A stretch of DNA of 64,000 nucleotides from Hyphomicrobiaceae bacterium (GCA_002919265.1 PKEY01000070.1:23105-87104); one strand, 5' to 3'. Counted from the stretch's first letter, positions 1 to 11,223 are shown. The notes: generated by a model from the sequence alone, not told the origin. Numbers and translations are program-made.

Positions 1-735
1 GCTTGGACCATGTCCGAGCAGCTGAAAGCAGATGTCGTCATTGCGGATCTCGACCTCGCTTTCGGCACAGCAGGCCTCGATTTTAATCAAGATCCCGTCC
101 AGGGAATTGCGGAAGCTCTGGCCACGCCTGAGCGACTGGACGAAGTACTACTGGAACGGCTGCTCACCAAATGCTCGGATTATCTGAGTATTTTTGCTGC
201 CCCGGCTGTTCTGGATCGCGACTATGACGTTTCGCCTGATTCCTGCGATATCGTTCTTGATGTCGTCCGCCAAAACGTTCCCTACGCGGCTGTTGACCTG
301 CCGCATATGTGGACTAATTGGACCAAGCGCATTTTACTCAGTGCCGACGAGGTCGTGATAACTGCAGTGCCGGATCTTGCCAATCTGCGCAACGCAAAAA
401 ACCTTCTCGATTTGTTGCGGCAGCACCGCCACCATGACGGACCGCCTCATCTTGTCCTCAACATGGTCAATCTGCCGAGGCGGCCTGAGATCTCGGTCAA
501 GGAGTTCTGTCAAAACCTCGATCTGAAGCCCGCAGCGATCATCGAATTCGATGCCGAGAATTTTGGGCAGGCTGCCAATAACGGTCAGATGATCGAGGAG
601 CTTAACAAAAAGGCAAAAGCTGTTCAGCCATTGCGAGAGCTTGCGATGGCTCTGACCCATCGCAAGGATCTCGCGCAGCGCCAGCAAAAATCACCGCTCG
701 CACCTCTGCTCGAAAAGCTGAAACTGAAGCGATAA
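1..735 (+). CDS. cpaE: Flp/Tad pilus assembly protein CpaE (C-terminal part, 5' end outside window)
   Basis: MinD-like ATPase remnant (DLDLAFGTAGLDFNQDP ... VITAVPDLANLRNAKNLLDLLR), directly upstream of cpaF; frame is open to the window edge and the Walker A region is missing. Confidence 0.85.
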   Translation, partial: AWTMSEQLKADVVIADLDLAFGTAGLDFNQDPVQGIAEALATPERLDEVLLERLLTKCSDYLSIFAAPAVLDRDYDVSPDSCDIVLDVVRQNVPYAAVDLPHMWTNWTKRILLSADEVVITAVPDLANLRNAKNLLDLLRQHRHHDGPPHLVLNMVNLPRRPEISVKEFCQNLDLKPAAIIEFDAENFGQAANNGQMIEELNKKAKAVQPLRELAMALTHRKDLAQRQQKSPLAPLLEKLKLKR

Positions 736-747
736 GAGTTTACGAGT

Positions 748-2208
748 ATGTTTGGTAAGCGTTCGAGTACCGCCGTATCGCGCAAGTTTTCAGCGCCTCA
801 GCCAGCGCCCGCCGTAACTGCCACGGCTGTTGTCGAAGCTCCTTCACCTTCGGCACCTCCGCGGCGCCAGGAGTTCGAGCTCGAACCCCAAAGGCGCCAC
901 TCGGAAGAATACTACGACGTCAAGACAACCGTATTTAACGCGCTGATCGATACGATCGACCTGACCCAGCTCGCCAAGCTGGAGCCAGCGTCGGCACGCG
1001 AAGAAATTCGAGACATCGTCAGCGAGATTATCCAGCTCAAAAACGTTGTGATGTCCATCGCGGAGCAAGAAGAGCTCCTTGAGGACATCTGCAACGACGT
1101 CTTGGGGTATGGCCCCCTCGAGCCCCTGCTCGCCCGCGATGACATCGCTGACATCATGGTCAACGGCGCGGAGACGACCTACATCGAGGTCGGCGGCAAG
1201 GTGGTCCGCACGAATGTGCGCTTTGCAGACAATCAGCAGCTGCTCAACATTTGCCAACGCATCGTCAGCCAGGTTGGCCGCCGCGTCGATGAATCCAGCC
1301 CAATCTGCGATGCGCGCTTGCCGGATGGATCGCGCGTAAACGTTATTGTTCCGCCGCTGGCCATCGATGGCCCAGTTCTGACAATTCGCAAATTCAAGAA
1401 AGACCGGCTGAAGCTGGATCAGCTCGTTCAATTCGGCTCGATTTCGCCGGAAGCGAAAACACTTCTCGAAATCATCGGGCGTGTTCGCTGCAACGTCATC
1501 GTCTCAGGCGGCACGGGCTCTGGCAAAACCACGCTTCTCAACTGTCTTTCGAGCTGCATCGATCCCGATGAGCGGATTATTACTTGTGAGGACTCAGCGG
1601 AGCTGCAGCTTCAGCAGCCGCACGTTGTGCGTCTTGAGACACGGCCGCCGAACCTCGAAGGTGAAGGCCAGGTCACCATGCGTGACCTCGTCAGAAACTG
1701 CCTTCGTATGCGGCCCGAGCGCATCATCGTCGGCGAGGTTCGCGGACCCGAAGCGTTCGACCTGCTTCAGGCCATGAATACCGGCCACGATGGTTCGATG
1801 GGTACACTCCACGCAAACAGCCCGCGTGAGGCGATCAGCCGTCTCGAGTCGATGATCATGATGGGCGGGTTTACGCTGCCCACGAAAACCATCCGCGAAA
1901 TGATCACGGGCGCCGTGGACATCATCGTGCAGGCAGCCCGACTACGCGATGGATCTCGCAAGATCACGCACATCACCGAAGTGGTCGGCATGGAAGGTGA
2001 CGTCGTGATCATGCAGGATTTGATGGTTTTCGAAATCCTCGGCGAAGACCCAAAAACCGGAAAGATCATCGGTCGCCACCGTTCCACCGGCATAGCCCGG
2101 CCGCGGTTCTGGGAGCGCGCAGAATACTATGGGGAGCAGCACCGCCTCGCCGAGGCTTTGGCCGCTGCCGAGGTGGGCGATGAAAACGGCAACCCGCTGG
2201 GAGCGTAG
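748..2208 (+). CDS. cpaF: Flp pilus secretion ATPase CpaF/TadA
   Basis: [12 protein letters not shown] Walker [29 protein letters not shown] motifs of the VirB11/CpaF family. Confidence 0.96.
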   Translation: MFGKRSSTAVSRKFSAPQPAPAVTATAVVEAPSPSAPPRRQEFELEPQRRHSEEYYDVKTTVFNALIDTIDLTQLAKLEPASAREEIRDIVSEIIQLKNVVMSIAEQEELLEDICNDVLGYGPLEPLLARDDIADIMVNGAETTYIEVGGKVVRTNVRFADNQQLLNICQRIVSQVGRRVDESSPICDARLPDGSRVNVIVPPLAIDGPVLTIRKFKKDRLKLDQLVQFGSISPEAKTLLEIIGRVRCNVIVSGGTGSGKTTLLNCLSSCIDPDERIITCEDSAELQLQQPHVVRLETRPPNLEGEGQVTMRDLVRNCLRMRPERIIVGEVRGPEAFDLLQAMNTGHDGSMGTLHANSPREAISRLESMIMMGGFTLPTKTIREMITGAVDIIVQAARLRDGSRKITHITEVVGMEGDVVIMQDLMVFEILGEDPKTGKIIGRHRSTGIARPRFWERAEYYGEQHRLAEALAAAEVGDENGNPLGA

Positions 2209-2210
2209 CC

Positions 2211-3209
2211 GTGATTGCGGAAGATCTCAGCCAGATCGCCGTGCTTGCACTCGGTGCGGTCGCCATAGGGGCGCTGGCCTACAGCCTGCTTTATCCTTAT
2301 GTCTCCGGAGAAAAGCAGGCTGTAAAGCGCCGCCAGGTCATAGTAGAACAAAAAACGCCCCGCCTTGCGAGAACGCCTCAAAACGAGCAGGCATCGCACC
2401 GACGAAAAGCTGTCGCTGAAACCCTGAAAGAACTAGAAGAGCGTCAGAAGGCCAAGGAAAAGCCCACACTGCGCTTGCGACTCCAGCAGGCGGGGCTCGA
2501 CATCTCTCCACGCGCCTTTTGGATTGCGAGCGCGATTTCTGGAGCGCTCACAGCCCTTTTGATGATGCTTGTGTTTCCGACGGTGCCTCTCATTACAGCT
2601 GCCATCGGGGCTTTCGCCGGCACATTCGGCTTACCTCGCTGGATTCTCAACAAACTGATAAAGCGGCGACAAGCCAAATTCCTTGACGAATTCGCAAACG
2701 CGATCGACGTCATCGTCCGCGGCGTCAAGTCGGGCCTTCCCCTGAACGACTGCCTCGGAATTATCGCTCGGGAAAGCCCTGAACCTCTTTGCACGGAGTT
2801 CCGTGAGCTTGTTGAACAGCAGCGCGTAGGTGTCCCGCTTTCGGAATGCTTCGAGAAAATGATGCTGCGCGTTCCCCTACCGGAAGTGAAGTTTTTTGCT
2901 ATCGTGGTCGCCATTCAGCAGCAATCGGGCGGTAGCTTGTCTGAGGCGCTTGGCAACCTGGCGGGTGTCCTGCGGGACCGCAAGCGACTGCAGGCGAAGG
3001 TGAAAGCACTTTCTGCAGAGGCAAAGGCTTCCGCAGCCGTGCTCGGCGCTTTGCCGTTCCTTGTGATGCTGATGGTCTATATCTCGACGCCTGATTACAT
3101 ATCGCTGCTTTGGACAACGAAATCCGGGCAATTCATGCTCGCTTTTGCCGCCTGCTGGATGACCATCGGCATAGCGGTCATGAAGAAAATGATTAACTTC
3201 AAATACTAA
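2211..3209 (+). CDS. tadB: type II secretion system F family protein TadB
   Basis: T2SSF domain (FLDEFANAIDVIVRGVKSGLPLNDCL) with TM segments; position after cpaF. Confidence 0.93.
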   Translation: MIAEDLSQIAVLALGAVAIGALAYSLLYPYVSGEKQAVKRRQVIVEQKTPRLARTPQNEQASHRRKAVAETLKELEERQKAKEKPTLRLRLQQAGLDISPRAFWIASAISGALTALLMMLVFPTVPLITAAIGAFAGTFGLPRWILNKLIKRRQAKFLDEFANAIDVIVRGVKSGLPLNDCLGIIARESPEPLCTEFRELVEQQRVGVPLSECFEKMMLRVPLPEVKFFAIVVAIQQQSGGSLSEALGNLAGVLRDRKRLQAKVKALSAEAKASAAVLGALPFLVMLMVYISTPDYISLLWTTKSGQFMLAFAACWMTIGIAVMKKMINFKY

Positions 3210-3261
3210 ATTGCGATCAAAGCGCGGCTTGGGGTGTGTCTAGCGTAAAGAGGCAGCTGTC

Positions 3262-4242
3262 ATGATGGACGTCATTGAAGCGGTAATGCAGCCGCAGTTC
3301 ATCGTCACGACAGCTGCTGCCGTGGCCGCCTTCGCTACTGTCTTGACTCTCATTACACCACTGCTCAGCCGCGATCGAATGAGCCAGCGCATGAAAGTCA
3401 TGGCGCTGGAACGCGACAAGCTACGGGCGGCCCGCATTGCCGATCTCAAGATGGGCGGAGAGTCACCCACGCGTCTGAGGCAAGCGCCCAAGGGATTCAT
3501 GCAAGAGCTTGTTGACCGCCTCAATCTGCGGTCCGTTTTCGAAACCGAGGAGCTCAAAGCCAAGCTCAAGATGGCAGGCTTGAGGGGGCAGGCGCCGCTC
3601 GTCACCTATATGTTTTTCCGGGTGGTTATGCCCATCATCCTGACGATCGTTGCCCTGTTCTACATGTTTGTCGTGCTGACGAACTTGACCTATCCACCGA
3701 TCGTCAAGATTGCCATCGCTCTCGGCGTCGGGTTTGGAGGCTTCTACCTCCCGAACCTTATGCTCGAAAACCTTATCCAGAGGCGGCAGGCATCGCTCAA
3801 GGAGGCATTTCCTGACGCTCTCGACATGTTGCTGATATGCGTACAGGCCGGTATGTCAATCGAGGCGGCGTTCGGAAAGATTGCCAAGGAAATTGCCAAT
3901 CAGTCGGTCGAGCTGGCAGAGGAATTCAGCCTGACAACCGCCGAGTTGTCCTACCTGAGCGATCGGCGTCAGGCTTATGAAAACCTTGGCAAGCGAACGG
4001 GAATTGCGGGCATAAAAGCCGTCGCAACAGCGCTCATCCAGGCTGAACGGTACGGTACGCCTGTTGGTCAAGCGCTGCGTGTCATGGCAAAAGAGAACCG
4101 CGACATGCGCATGTCCGAAGCCGAAAAGAAAGCCGCGGCGCTTCCCCCAAAATTGACGGTGCCAATGATCGTCTTCTTCCTACCAGTGCTTTTTATTGTC
4201 ATTCTCGGGCCGGCGATCATTCAGGTCATGAAGCTCGGTTGA
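3262..4242 (+). CDS. tadC: type II secretion system F family protein TadC
   Basis: T2SSF domain (FPDALDMLLICVQAGMSIEAAFGKIAKE); position after tadB. Confidence 0.92.
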   Translation: MMDVIEAVMQPQFIVTTAAAVAAFATVLTLITPLLSRDRMSQRMKVMALERDKLRAARIADLKMGGESPTRLRQAPKGFMQELVDRLNLRSVFETEELKAKLKMAGLRGQAPLVTYMFFRVVMPIILTIVALFYMFVVLTNLTYPPIVKIAIALGVGFGGFYLPNLMLENLIQRRQASLKEAFPDALDMLLICVQAGMSIEAAFGKIAKEIANQSVELAEEFSLTTAELSYLSDRRQAYENLGKRTGIAGIKAVATALIQAERYGTPVGQALRVMAKENRDMRMSEAEKKAAALPPKLTVPMIVFFLPVLFIVILGPAIIQVMKLG

Positions 4243-4256
4243 TCGCGATAGCAAAG

Positions 4257-4303
4257 AAAAAACGGCCCTCACTCCAATTCGCTTTTGGAGTAAGGGCCGT
4301 TTC
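4257..4303. terminator. bidirectional intrinsic terminator between convergent tadC and the ABC substrate-binding gene
   Basis: aaacggccctcactccaa / ttggagtaagggccgttt near-perfect inverted repeat flanked by A-run and T-run. Confidence 0.85.
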
Positions 4304-4311
4304 CTGGACAG

Positions 4312-5535
4312 TTACTTCTTCACAAGCGAGCACTTGCTCTCGGACAGAGGTTGCGCCGCCTGATCACCCGGGATTGTACGGACGATCTTGTAATAGTCCC
4401 ACGGCCCTTTGGACTCTTCCGGCTTCTTCACTTCGACGAGATACATGTCGTGGATCAAACGCCCGTCTTCACGGATCTTTGCACCTTTAGCGAAGAAATC
4501 GTCGACCGGCATTTCGCGCATTTTCTCGGCAACGACCTTGCCGTCGTCCGTGCCGGCTGCCTCGACTGCCTTCAGATAATGCAGAACTGACGAATAGACG
4601 CCCGCCTGCACCATGCCGGGCTTGCGGCCTGTTTTTTCCTCGTAGCGCTTCGCGAATTCGCGGCTAGCATCGTCACGATCCCAATAATAGGCCGTGGTGG
4701 CCACAAGTCCCTTTGCGCCGGAAAGGCCCATCGCGTGTACGTCGCTGATGACAAGTACTAGCCCGACGATTTTCTGCCCGCTATCGGCCAATCCGAACTC
4801 AGAGGCCTGCTTCACGGCGTTCACCGTGTCCAGGCCAGCGTTCGCGAGACCAACGATCTGCGCGCCGGAGCTTTGCGCCTGAAGGAGGAAGGACGAAAAA
4901 TCGCTTGAGCCGGTGGGATGCCGAACCTCTCCGAGTACCTTCCCCCCACCCGCAGTGACCTCCTTGGTCAAATCGGCTGCCATTTGATGGCCGAACGCAT
5001 AGTCGGCAACCAGCAGGAACCATTCCTTGCCGCCTTCCTGCAAAATGGCGCGGGCACTGCCAATGGCTTGCGAATAGGTATCAAAAGTCCAATGGAATCC
5101 CGTCGGTGAGCAATCCTCGTTTGTCAAACGGGTCGTTGCCGGACCCGAATGAAGCGCGATCTTGCCGCGCTCTTTGGTCAGGTTCTGAACGGCCAGGGCG
5201 ACCGCGGAGTTGGTGAGATCTGCAAACGCGTCGACGCCCTCAACGTCCATCCACTGACGCGCGATGTTGGAGGCGATATCGACTTTGTTCTGGTGGTCTG
5301 CAGAAAGCACCTCTATCGGCTTACCGAGAACCTTCCCGCCGAAGTCCTCCACGGCCATGCGTGCCGCAATCACCGAGCCGGTGCCACCGAAATCCGCGTA
5401 CAATCCGGATTGGTCGTTCAAGACGCCGATCTTGACAACGTCTCCCGAGATCTGGGCCGAAGCCGTTCCGGCGCAGAGACATGAGGCTGCCAGCAAGGTC
5501 AGCCACCCTTGGCGCATCGTTACTCTCCCCTTCAA
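4312..5535 (-). CDS. branched-chain amino acid-type ABC transporter substrate-binding protein
   Basis: Signal peptide (MRQGWLTLLAASCLCAGTASAQ, probable start at 5517) followed by a LivK-type type 1 periplasmic binding fold (VKIGVLNDQSGLYADFGGTGSVIAARMAVEDFGG). Confidence 0.9.
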   Translation of the reverse strand: MKGRVTMRQGWLTLLAASCLCAGTASAQISGDVVKIGVLNDQSGLYADFGGTGSVIAARMAVEDFGGKVLGKPIEVLSADHQNKVDIASNIARQWMDVEGVDAFADLTNSAVALAVQNLTKERGKIALHSGPATTRLTNEDCSPTGFHWTFDTYSQAIGSARAILQEGGKEWFLLVADYAFGHQMAADLTKEVTAGGGKVLGEVRHPTGSSDFSSFLLQAQSSGAQIVGLANAGLDTVNAVKQASEFGLADSGQKIVGLVLVISDVHAMGLSGAKGLVATTAYYWDRDDASREFAKRYEEKTGRKPGMVQAGVYSSVLHYLKAVEAAGTDDGKVVAEKMREMPVDDFFAKGAKIREDGRLIHDMYLVEVKKPEESKGPWDYYKIVRTIPGDQAAQPLSESKCSLVKK

Positions 5536-5635
5536 AAAATTGATGTTAGGGGTTGTACGATTGCGCGAAGGAGGATGATAGGCAAGCTGTCTATTCGTTT
5601 GTCCGTAGGATCGGCCAGAGAAAGGAACACTCTAG

Positions 5636-6049
5636 TCAGATTCTTTGATGGCGCGCTTTAGCTGCCCGCTCAAGAGCTGCGCAGACCAGCGCGTCGAGAT
5701 TGAGTTTTTCGGCCAGCATGTCGAGGAAGCGCACTTCCTCAAGCTTTACCTTCAGGTCCGACGCAGCAACCTCGGCGGCCAGAACGTAGGCAGTTTCCCG
5801 TAGACGTTGCGGCAATGCCTCAGCAATTTGCTCAAGGACGCTCTGTAGACCATCAGGCTTTGCGAGCGCCGCACCGCACTCCTGGGCTTTCCGCACAAGC
5901 CATTCCTGGTCGTAGCCGTGAAACGGAGGCAGCTGCTGCACGATGGAGCCGATCCGGGACAACTCGTCGTCGGTCATGGCGCGATCCACCGCAGAGGTGG
6001 TGATCATAGTATAAACGAGCGCCTCCTGCGGCGACAGGCGAGCAGTCAT
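5636..6049 (-). CDS. TerB-family (tellurite resistance TerB-like) protein
   Basis: TerB-like helical domain (SPQEALVYTMITTSAVDRAMTDDELSRIGSIV ... AEVAASDLKVKLEEVRFLDMLAEKLNLD). Confidence 0.8.
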   Translation of the reverse strand: MTARLSPQEALVYTMITTSAVDRAMTDDELSRIGSIVQQLPPFHGYDQEWLVRKAQECGAALAKPDGLQSVLEQIAEALPQRLRETAYVLAAEVAASDLKVKLEEVRFLDMLAEKLNLDALVCAALERAAKARHQRI

Positions 6050-6198
6050 GGGTCTCCCCTTTCAAGCATCCATTTTTCTTCATTAGCACACGTCATGAAG
6101 ACATGAATGCGACCCATACGATTGACGCCCAAAACGCAGGCACATAGGTTGCGCCGCAAACAATCTCAACCCGAGGCCTCGGACTTGTACGTTCGCTC

Positions 6199-7821
6199 AT
6201 GACCAGACCCATCGACCCCGATCTCGCAGCTGCTGCTCACCAGTCTCGTGCCTGGCCGTTCGAGGAGGCGCGCCGTGTTATTCAGCGCCTCGAGAAGCTC
6301 AAAGCCGGGCCGGAGAAAACGGTGATCTTCGAGACGGGCTATGGGCCGTCGGGGCTTCCGCACATCGGCACGTTTGGCGAGGTCGCGCGCACAAGCATGG
6401 TGCGTCACGCCTTCGAAATTCTGACTGAAGGCAAGTGGAAGACACGCCTCATCTGCTTCTCGGACGACATGGACGGCATGCGGAAGGTGCCGGACAACGT
6501 GCCGAACAAGGAGATGCTGCAACAGCATCTCAACAAGCCGCTGACCAGCGTTCCCGATCCCTTCGGCAAATACGAGAGCTTCGCGCATCACAACAACGCG
6601 ATGCTACGGGCTTTTCTTGACCGGTTCGGCTTCGACTACGAGTTCTACTCGGCGACGGAATGCTATCGCTCCGGCCGGTTCGACGCGACGCTGCTTAAAA
6701 TGCTCGAGGTGTACGACCAGGTGAAGGAGATCATCCTTCCCACACTCGGGCCGGAGCGGCGTGCGACCTACTCGCCGTTCCTGCCAATTTGCCCGCGTAC
6801 GGGCCGCGTCCTGCAAGTTCCCACGGTGGAACGGCACCCGGACAAGGGCACTATCGTCTACATCGATCCGGAAACGGGTGAGAAAGTCGAGACGCCGGTC
6901 ACTGGCGGCCGTGTAAAGTGCCAGTGGAAGGCGGATTGGGCTCTGCGCTGGACCGCCCTCGGCGTCGACTACGAGATGGCCGGCAAGGACCTGACAGACT
7001 CGGTGATACTATCGTCGAAGATTTGCCGCGTACTTGGCGGAACGCCGCCCGAGGGCTTCATCTACGAGCTGTTCCTCGATGAGAAGGGCCAGAAGATCTC
7101 GAAGTCGATCGGCAATGGCCTCACCATCGAGGAGTGGCTGACCTACGCCACTCCGGAGAGCCTAGCGCTGTTCATGTTCCAGAAGCCGCGCTCGGCAAAG
7201 CGGCTCTACTTCGACGTCATTCCGCGCACGGTCGATGAGTACCTGCAGCTCTTGGCGGCCTATCCGAACCAAGGGCCGAAAGAGAAGCTCGACAATCCGG
7301 TATGGCACATTCACGCGGGTGAGCCGCCGGCAGCCGAATTGCCGATCAGCTATGGCCTGCTCCTGAACCTGGTCGCCGCATCCAACGCGGAAGACAAGGA
7401 TGTGTTGTGGGGTTTCATTCGCCGCCTCGCGCCGGATGCGACGCCGGAGAAATACCCCGTGCTCGACCGGCTTGCCGAGTACGCGGTGGCCTATTATCGT
7501 GACTTTGTTCGGCCGACAAAGAAGTACCGCTTGCCGAACGACACGGAGCGGCACGCGCTCGAAGTCCTGGAAAAGGAGCTTGCCGCCGCTCCCCCGAATG
7601 CGAGCGCGGAAGACCTGCAGAACATCGTCTACGAGGTTGGCAAGGCCAATGGCTTTGCGGACCGGCTACGCGACTGGTTCCGTGCCATCTACGAGGTGCT
7701 GCTCGGTCAGTCCCAAGGGCCGCGGTTCGGCTCGTTCATCGAGCTTTACGGAATTGAGAACACGCGGGTGTTGATCCGAAAAGGCCTTGCCGGCGAGTTG
7801 GCGGCTGAGACTGCAGCTTAG
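6199..7821 (+). CDS. lysK: lysine--tRNA ligase, class I
   Basis: HIGH-like [13 protein letters not shown] and KISKSIGNG motifs; archaeal-type class I LysRS architecture typical of alphaproteobacteria. Confidence 0.95.
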   Translation: MTRPIDPDLAAAAHQSRAWPFEEARRVIQRLEKLKAGPEKTVIFETGYGPSGLPHIGTFGEVARTSMVRHAFEILTEGKWKTRLICFSDDMDGMRKVPDNVPNKEMLQQHLNKPLTSVPDPFGKYESFAHHNNAMLRAFLDRFGFDYEFYSATECYRSGRFDATLLKMLEVYDQVKEIILPTLGPERRATYSPFLPICPRTGRVLQVPTVERHPDKGTIVYIDPETGEKVETPVTGGRVKCQWKADWALRWTALGVDYEMAGKDLTDSVILSSKICRVLGGTPPEGFIYELFLDEKGQKISKSIGNGLTIEEWLTYATPESLALFMFQKPRSAKRLYFDVIPRTVDEYLQLLAAYPNQGPKEKLDNPVWHIHAGEPPAAELPISYGLLLNLVAASNAEDKDVLWGFIRRLAPDATPEKYPVLDRLAEYAVAYYRDFVRPTKKYRLPNDTERHALEVLEKELAAAPPNASAEDLQNIVYEVGKANGFADRLRDWFRAIYEVLLGQSQGPRFGSFIELYGIENTRVLIRKGLAGELAAETAA

Positions 7822-7824
7822 CGA

Positions 7825-9594
7825 CTACGCCGACGAAACTGCCCGGCGGCGCCGGGCAGTGAACGAGTTCACCTCTCCGCTACGGTCGAGCAGCGCCGAC
7901 AAGTCCAACTGCCAAATATGGGCGAGGATGCGAAGAAAGCGCTCCTCACGTTCGCGAACCTGGACGGGCGTCCAGACCTCAGCTTCCTGAACCTCTCGGG
8001 TCAGCGCCGGCATCTCACCTTGCGCGTACTTGAAGTAGATCGCCTTCTTGCGGGCGAAATCCTGGTTGCTGGCCTTATCGTTCTGGGTACGCCGGACGAG
8101 CACAAGGTTTCCGAGCGACTGCGTCAAGTACTCGCGCTCGTCGTTGTCAGGAAACCACTGGCGCCATTGTCCATTCCGTCCCGGACTTTGCGGCAGAACA
8201 TGCTCAACAGTCCAATCCGCGGGATCAAGGTTCTGTGGCGCGCCTGCCAGCTCGTCGTTAAGGCGTAGAAGCACCAGTTTGCACGTCTGTGGATGCCGCT
8301 CGTGGAGGTTTCTCAAGTTGTATGTGATGTGCCGCTGCTCGTCGGCCGTCAGCTTACAGGGTGATAGGTCTGCATCGAACAGAGTGCCGTCATCGATGGC
8401 AGACATCACGCCGGAAAATCGTGCCGCACGCTTGCCTGCGCCAATGCAAAGCAGGCGGAGCGCAAAGGAGAATCGCTCCATAAGCTCAAGAAACCGCAGA
8501 ATTTCCGCGGGGTTTGCCCGATAGCGGGTTAGCCACTTCATCGTTGGCGGCACCCATTCCGAGCTACCAAGCCATTTGAGATAGCGAAGTCGGCGCGTGA
8601 TTTCCGCGGATTCCGGAGCGCCCTCGTGGATACCGCGGCAAATCATCTCGAAGGCTTCGCTCGCGGGGAGGAAAAGGTTCGTCATGAACCTTTCGCTCCC
8701 ACCTGCCTGTTCCCGAACAGCACGGATTCCGGCGATAATCGGCAGCCGGCCTTTCCCCTCAATGACGCGTAAATGACTGAAGAACGCGTCGAACTCCTCG
8801 CCAAGCCGCCTTTCTGTCGCGTTCCATAGCGCGAGCATTGTCTCAGCGATTTCGGGTCTCAGTCCGCTCAGAACCTCTGCCTTGATGATGTCCTTGCGTG
8901 CCAGCGGCCGCCCGCGATCATTGAGCACGGAAAACATGCGATGGCCGTGGTCGATGTCATTCGCGACGATGACGACGGCGTGACATCGCGTCAGCAAGTA
9001 ATCGGCGAGCTTCCATCGTTCCGCAGGCGACAAACCCTGAAGCTCTGCCAGGAAATGATCGCGCACTTCGAGGATCGCCTCAGCGCTCGGTTCGAGGCTA
9101 TCGCCGTCAGGCTCAGCCCGGCGGCCCTGTGCCGCAGCCACACAGAGGCCGATGACATCGTTATCGCAGCCGCGGAGCTGCAGGCGGCTCGTCGCACCCA
9201 CTGGATTCCCGGTCACATTGATGAGACCGTCCAGCTTCGCAGACCACGGCAGGCCGTCTTGCTGCGCCAGATCTCGCAGTACGGCAATGAGGATTGTCAG
9301 CGTGATCAGCCTCTGCTGGCCGTCGACGATCTCCAGCGTACGTGGCGTACGAGGGAGACCGTTGCGCCATTCTGCCTGTGCTCCCGCGTCGGTGAGCAGG
9401 ATGGCGCCCAAGAAATAATCAGCTTCGGCGAGCTCGTCCCCATCGCCGATGGCCAGAAAAATGTCATCGAGGAGCTGGCCGGCCTCCTTCGTGGTCCAGG
9501 AGTATCGGCGCTGATAGGGTGGGACCGTGTAGCGGAAGGGATCGGAGAACAGCTCGATGATGCGAAGGGGCGCAGTGAAAAGGTTTGGGAACAT
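7825..9594 (-). CDS. DUF262 / DUF1524 (HNH) protein, single-chain GmrSD/SspE-like
   Basis: DUF262 motif EIVDGQQRLITLTILIAVLRD and C-terminal HNH DUF1524 motif DWTVEHVLPQSPG ... LTQSLGNLVLVRRTQNDKASNQDFARKK; start probably MFPNLFTAPLR at 9594 (ORF extends to 9642). Confidence 0.88.
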   Translation of the reverse strand: MFPNLFTAPLRIIELFSDPFRYTVPPYQRRYSWTTKEAGQLLDDIFLAIGDGDELAEADYFLGAILLTDAGAQAEWRNGLPRTPRTLEIVDGQQRLITLTILIAVLRDLAQQDGLPWSAKLDGLINVTGNPVGATSRLQLRGCDNDVIGLCVAAAQGRRAEPDGDSLEPSAEAILEVRDHFLAELQGLSPAERWKLADYLLTRCHAVVIVANDIDHGHRMFSVLNDRGRPLARKDIIKAEVLSGLRPEIAETMLALWNATERRLGEEFDAFFSHLRVIEGKGRLPIIAGIRAVREQAGGSERFMTNLFLPASEAFEMICRGIHEGAPESAEITRRLRYLKWLGSSEWVPPTMKWLTRYRANPAEILRFLELMERFSFALRLLCIGAGKRAARFSGVMSAIDDGTLFDADLSPCKLTADEQRHITYNLRNLHERHPQTCKLVLLRLNDELAGAPQNLDPADWTVEHVLPQSPGRNGQWRQWFPDNDEREYLTQSLGNLVLVRRTQNDKASNQDFARKKAIYFKYAQGEMPALTREVQEAEVWTPVQVREREERFLRILAHIWQLDLSALLDRSGEVNSFTARRRRAVSSA

Positions 9595-9751
9595 CGGGTA
9601 CTTGTCGTTGGGGCGAAAGGGACGCCCGGCTGTGTGATCCAAAGGAGGACGTTAACACCCGCTTTGCGACAGAAACAGGCCGAAATGCCGAATTTCTCGG
9701 CACTTGTACATAAGTTGAAGCCCTGACAGGGGCTCTCAGATCAGGGAATCC

Positions 9752-10132
9752 ATGGTGAGCGACTTTGGCGACGAGCGAGTAGGCGTGCTCGTCTACAAGA
9801 TTTTGCCCGAGTCAGACTGGCAGGAAGCCTGCCGGTTAGGAAAATACTTCGGGTCTGAAGATGATTTGCGTGACGGATTCATCCACCTCTCCGCTGGACA
9901 TCAGGTGGCTGGAACAGCTGCGCGCCATTTCCGAGGGATGAAGAACCTGATCCTTGTCGCATTTGCCGCCGGCGATCTGGGCGATGGCCTCAAGTGGGAG
10001 CCTTCACGAGGCGGAGACCTGTTCCCGCACCTTTATGGCCCGCTTCCCACAAACGCCGCTCTCTGGACCAAGCCATTACCGCTTGGCGCTGATGGCGTGC
10101 CTGTCACGCCGGAGGAGGTCAACGCATGTTGA
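9752..10132 (+). CDS. DUF952 domain-containing protein
   Basis: DUF952 signature VYKILPESDWQEACRLGKYFGSEDDLRDGFIHLSAGHQVAGTA. Confidence 0.9.
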   Translation: MVSDFGDERVGVLVYKILPESDWQEACRLGKYFGSEDDLRDGFIHLSAGHQVAGTAARHFRGMKNLILVAFAAGDLGDGLKWEPSRGGDLFPHLYGPLPTNAALWTKPLPLGADGVPVTPEEVNAC

Positions 10133-11220
10133 GAACGACCATCGAGCTGGCACGGCCGCTGCTGTTCGCACTCGATCCGGAGAACGCGCACGAGCTGACT
10201 CTCAGGTCGCTGGAAGCGGGCATCTATCCACGAGCAAGGAAGCTGGATGATCCGCGGCTGTCGGTCAAACTATGGGACTGCGAATTTCCCAATCCGATCG
10301 GCATCGCAGCCGGGTTCGACAAAGATGCGCGCGTGCCTGACGCCATTCTGCGAATTGGATTTGGCTTTGCCGAGGTCGGCAGCGTCACCCCTCGCCCTCA
10401 GGTCGGGAACCCGCGGCCGCGCGTTTTCCGACTTATCAGTGAACGGGCCATCATCAATCGACTCGGCTTCAACAGCGCGGGCCATGAGGTCGTTCTCAAG
10501 CGTCTGCAGCAGCGCGCGCGAGTTGGTGTGGTCGGCGTCAACCTCGGGGCGAACAAGGAAAGCGCAGACCGCACGGCCGATTATGTGCTGGGGATCGAAA
10601 GGTTCTACGACGTGGCGAGCTACCTCGCCGTGAACATCTCCTCGCCCAACACACCAGGCTTGCGGGATCTGCAAGCCCCGGCGGCGCTCGATGACCTGCT
10701 CAGCCGCGTAATGGCTGCAAGGGAGCACCGTTCGAGCAGCAGCGGCAGGCGTGTGCCGATCATTGTGAAGATTGCGCCCGACATCGCCGAACAGGACCTG
10801 CCCGCCATCACCGAGCGATTGCTGAAGCACAACGTCGACGGCATTGCCGTTTCGAACACCACGCTCACTCGGCCAGGGTTAGTCAACACACCGATTGCGC
10901 AACAGGCCGGAGGATTGTCCGGGCGGCCGCTGTTTCACCGCTCGACCGTCATGCTCGCTCGCGTTTATCAGCTCACTGGCGGTCGCATTCCGCTCATCGG
11001 CGTCGGTGGTATCGACAGTCCTGAGGCTGCGCTGGCAAAGATCGAGGCCGGGGCGACTCTGATTCAGCTCTATACCGGGCTCGTCTACGAAGGCCCGGGC
11101 TTGATCGAGAAGATCAAGGAGCACCTCGTATCCGCCGTCGCGTGTGCAAACGCGCCCAGTTACACGGCGTTGGTTGGGCGTAGGGCCGACGAATGGGCGC
11201 GAAAATCACTCGATGGATGA
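10126..11220 (+). CDS. pyrD: quinone-dependent dihydroorotate dehydrogenase
   Basis: FPNPIGIAAGFDKDARVPDAI, VNISSPNTPGLRDLQ, LIGVGGIDSPEAALAKIEAGATLIQLYTGL. Confidence 0.96.
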   Translation: MLRTTIELARPLLFALDPENAHELTLRSLEAGIYPRARKLDDPRLSVKLWDCEFPNPIGIAAGFDKDARVPDAILRIGFGFAEVGSVTPRPQVGNPRPRVFRLISERAIINRLGFNSAGHEVVLKRLQQRARVGVVGVNLGANKESADRTADYVLGIERFYDVASYLAVNISSPNTPGLRDLQAPAALDDLLSRVMAAREHRSSSSGRRVPIIVKIAPDIAEQDLPAITERLLKHNVDGIAVSNTTLTRPGLVNTPIAQQAGGLSGRPLFHRSTVMLARVYQLTGGRIPLIGVGGIDSPEAALAKIEAGATLIQLYTGLVYEGPGLIEKIKEHLVSAVACANAPSYTALVGRRADEWARKSLDG

Positions 11221-11223
11221 CGT

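Noticed and set aside
8941-9726. 261-aa plus-strand ORF opposite the DUF262 gene
   Set aside because: Antisense shadow; the minus-strand protein has clear domain motifs
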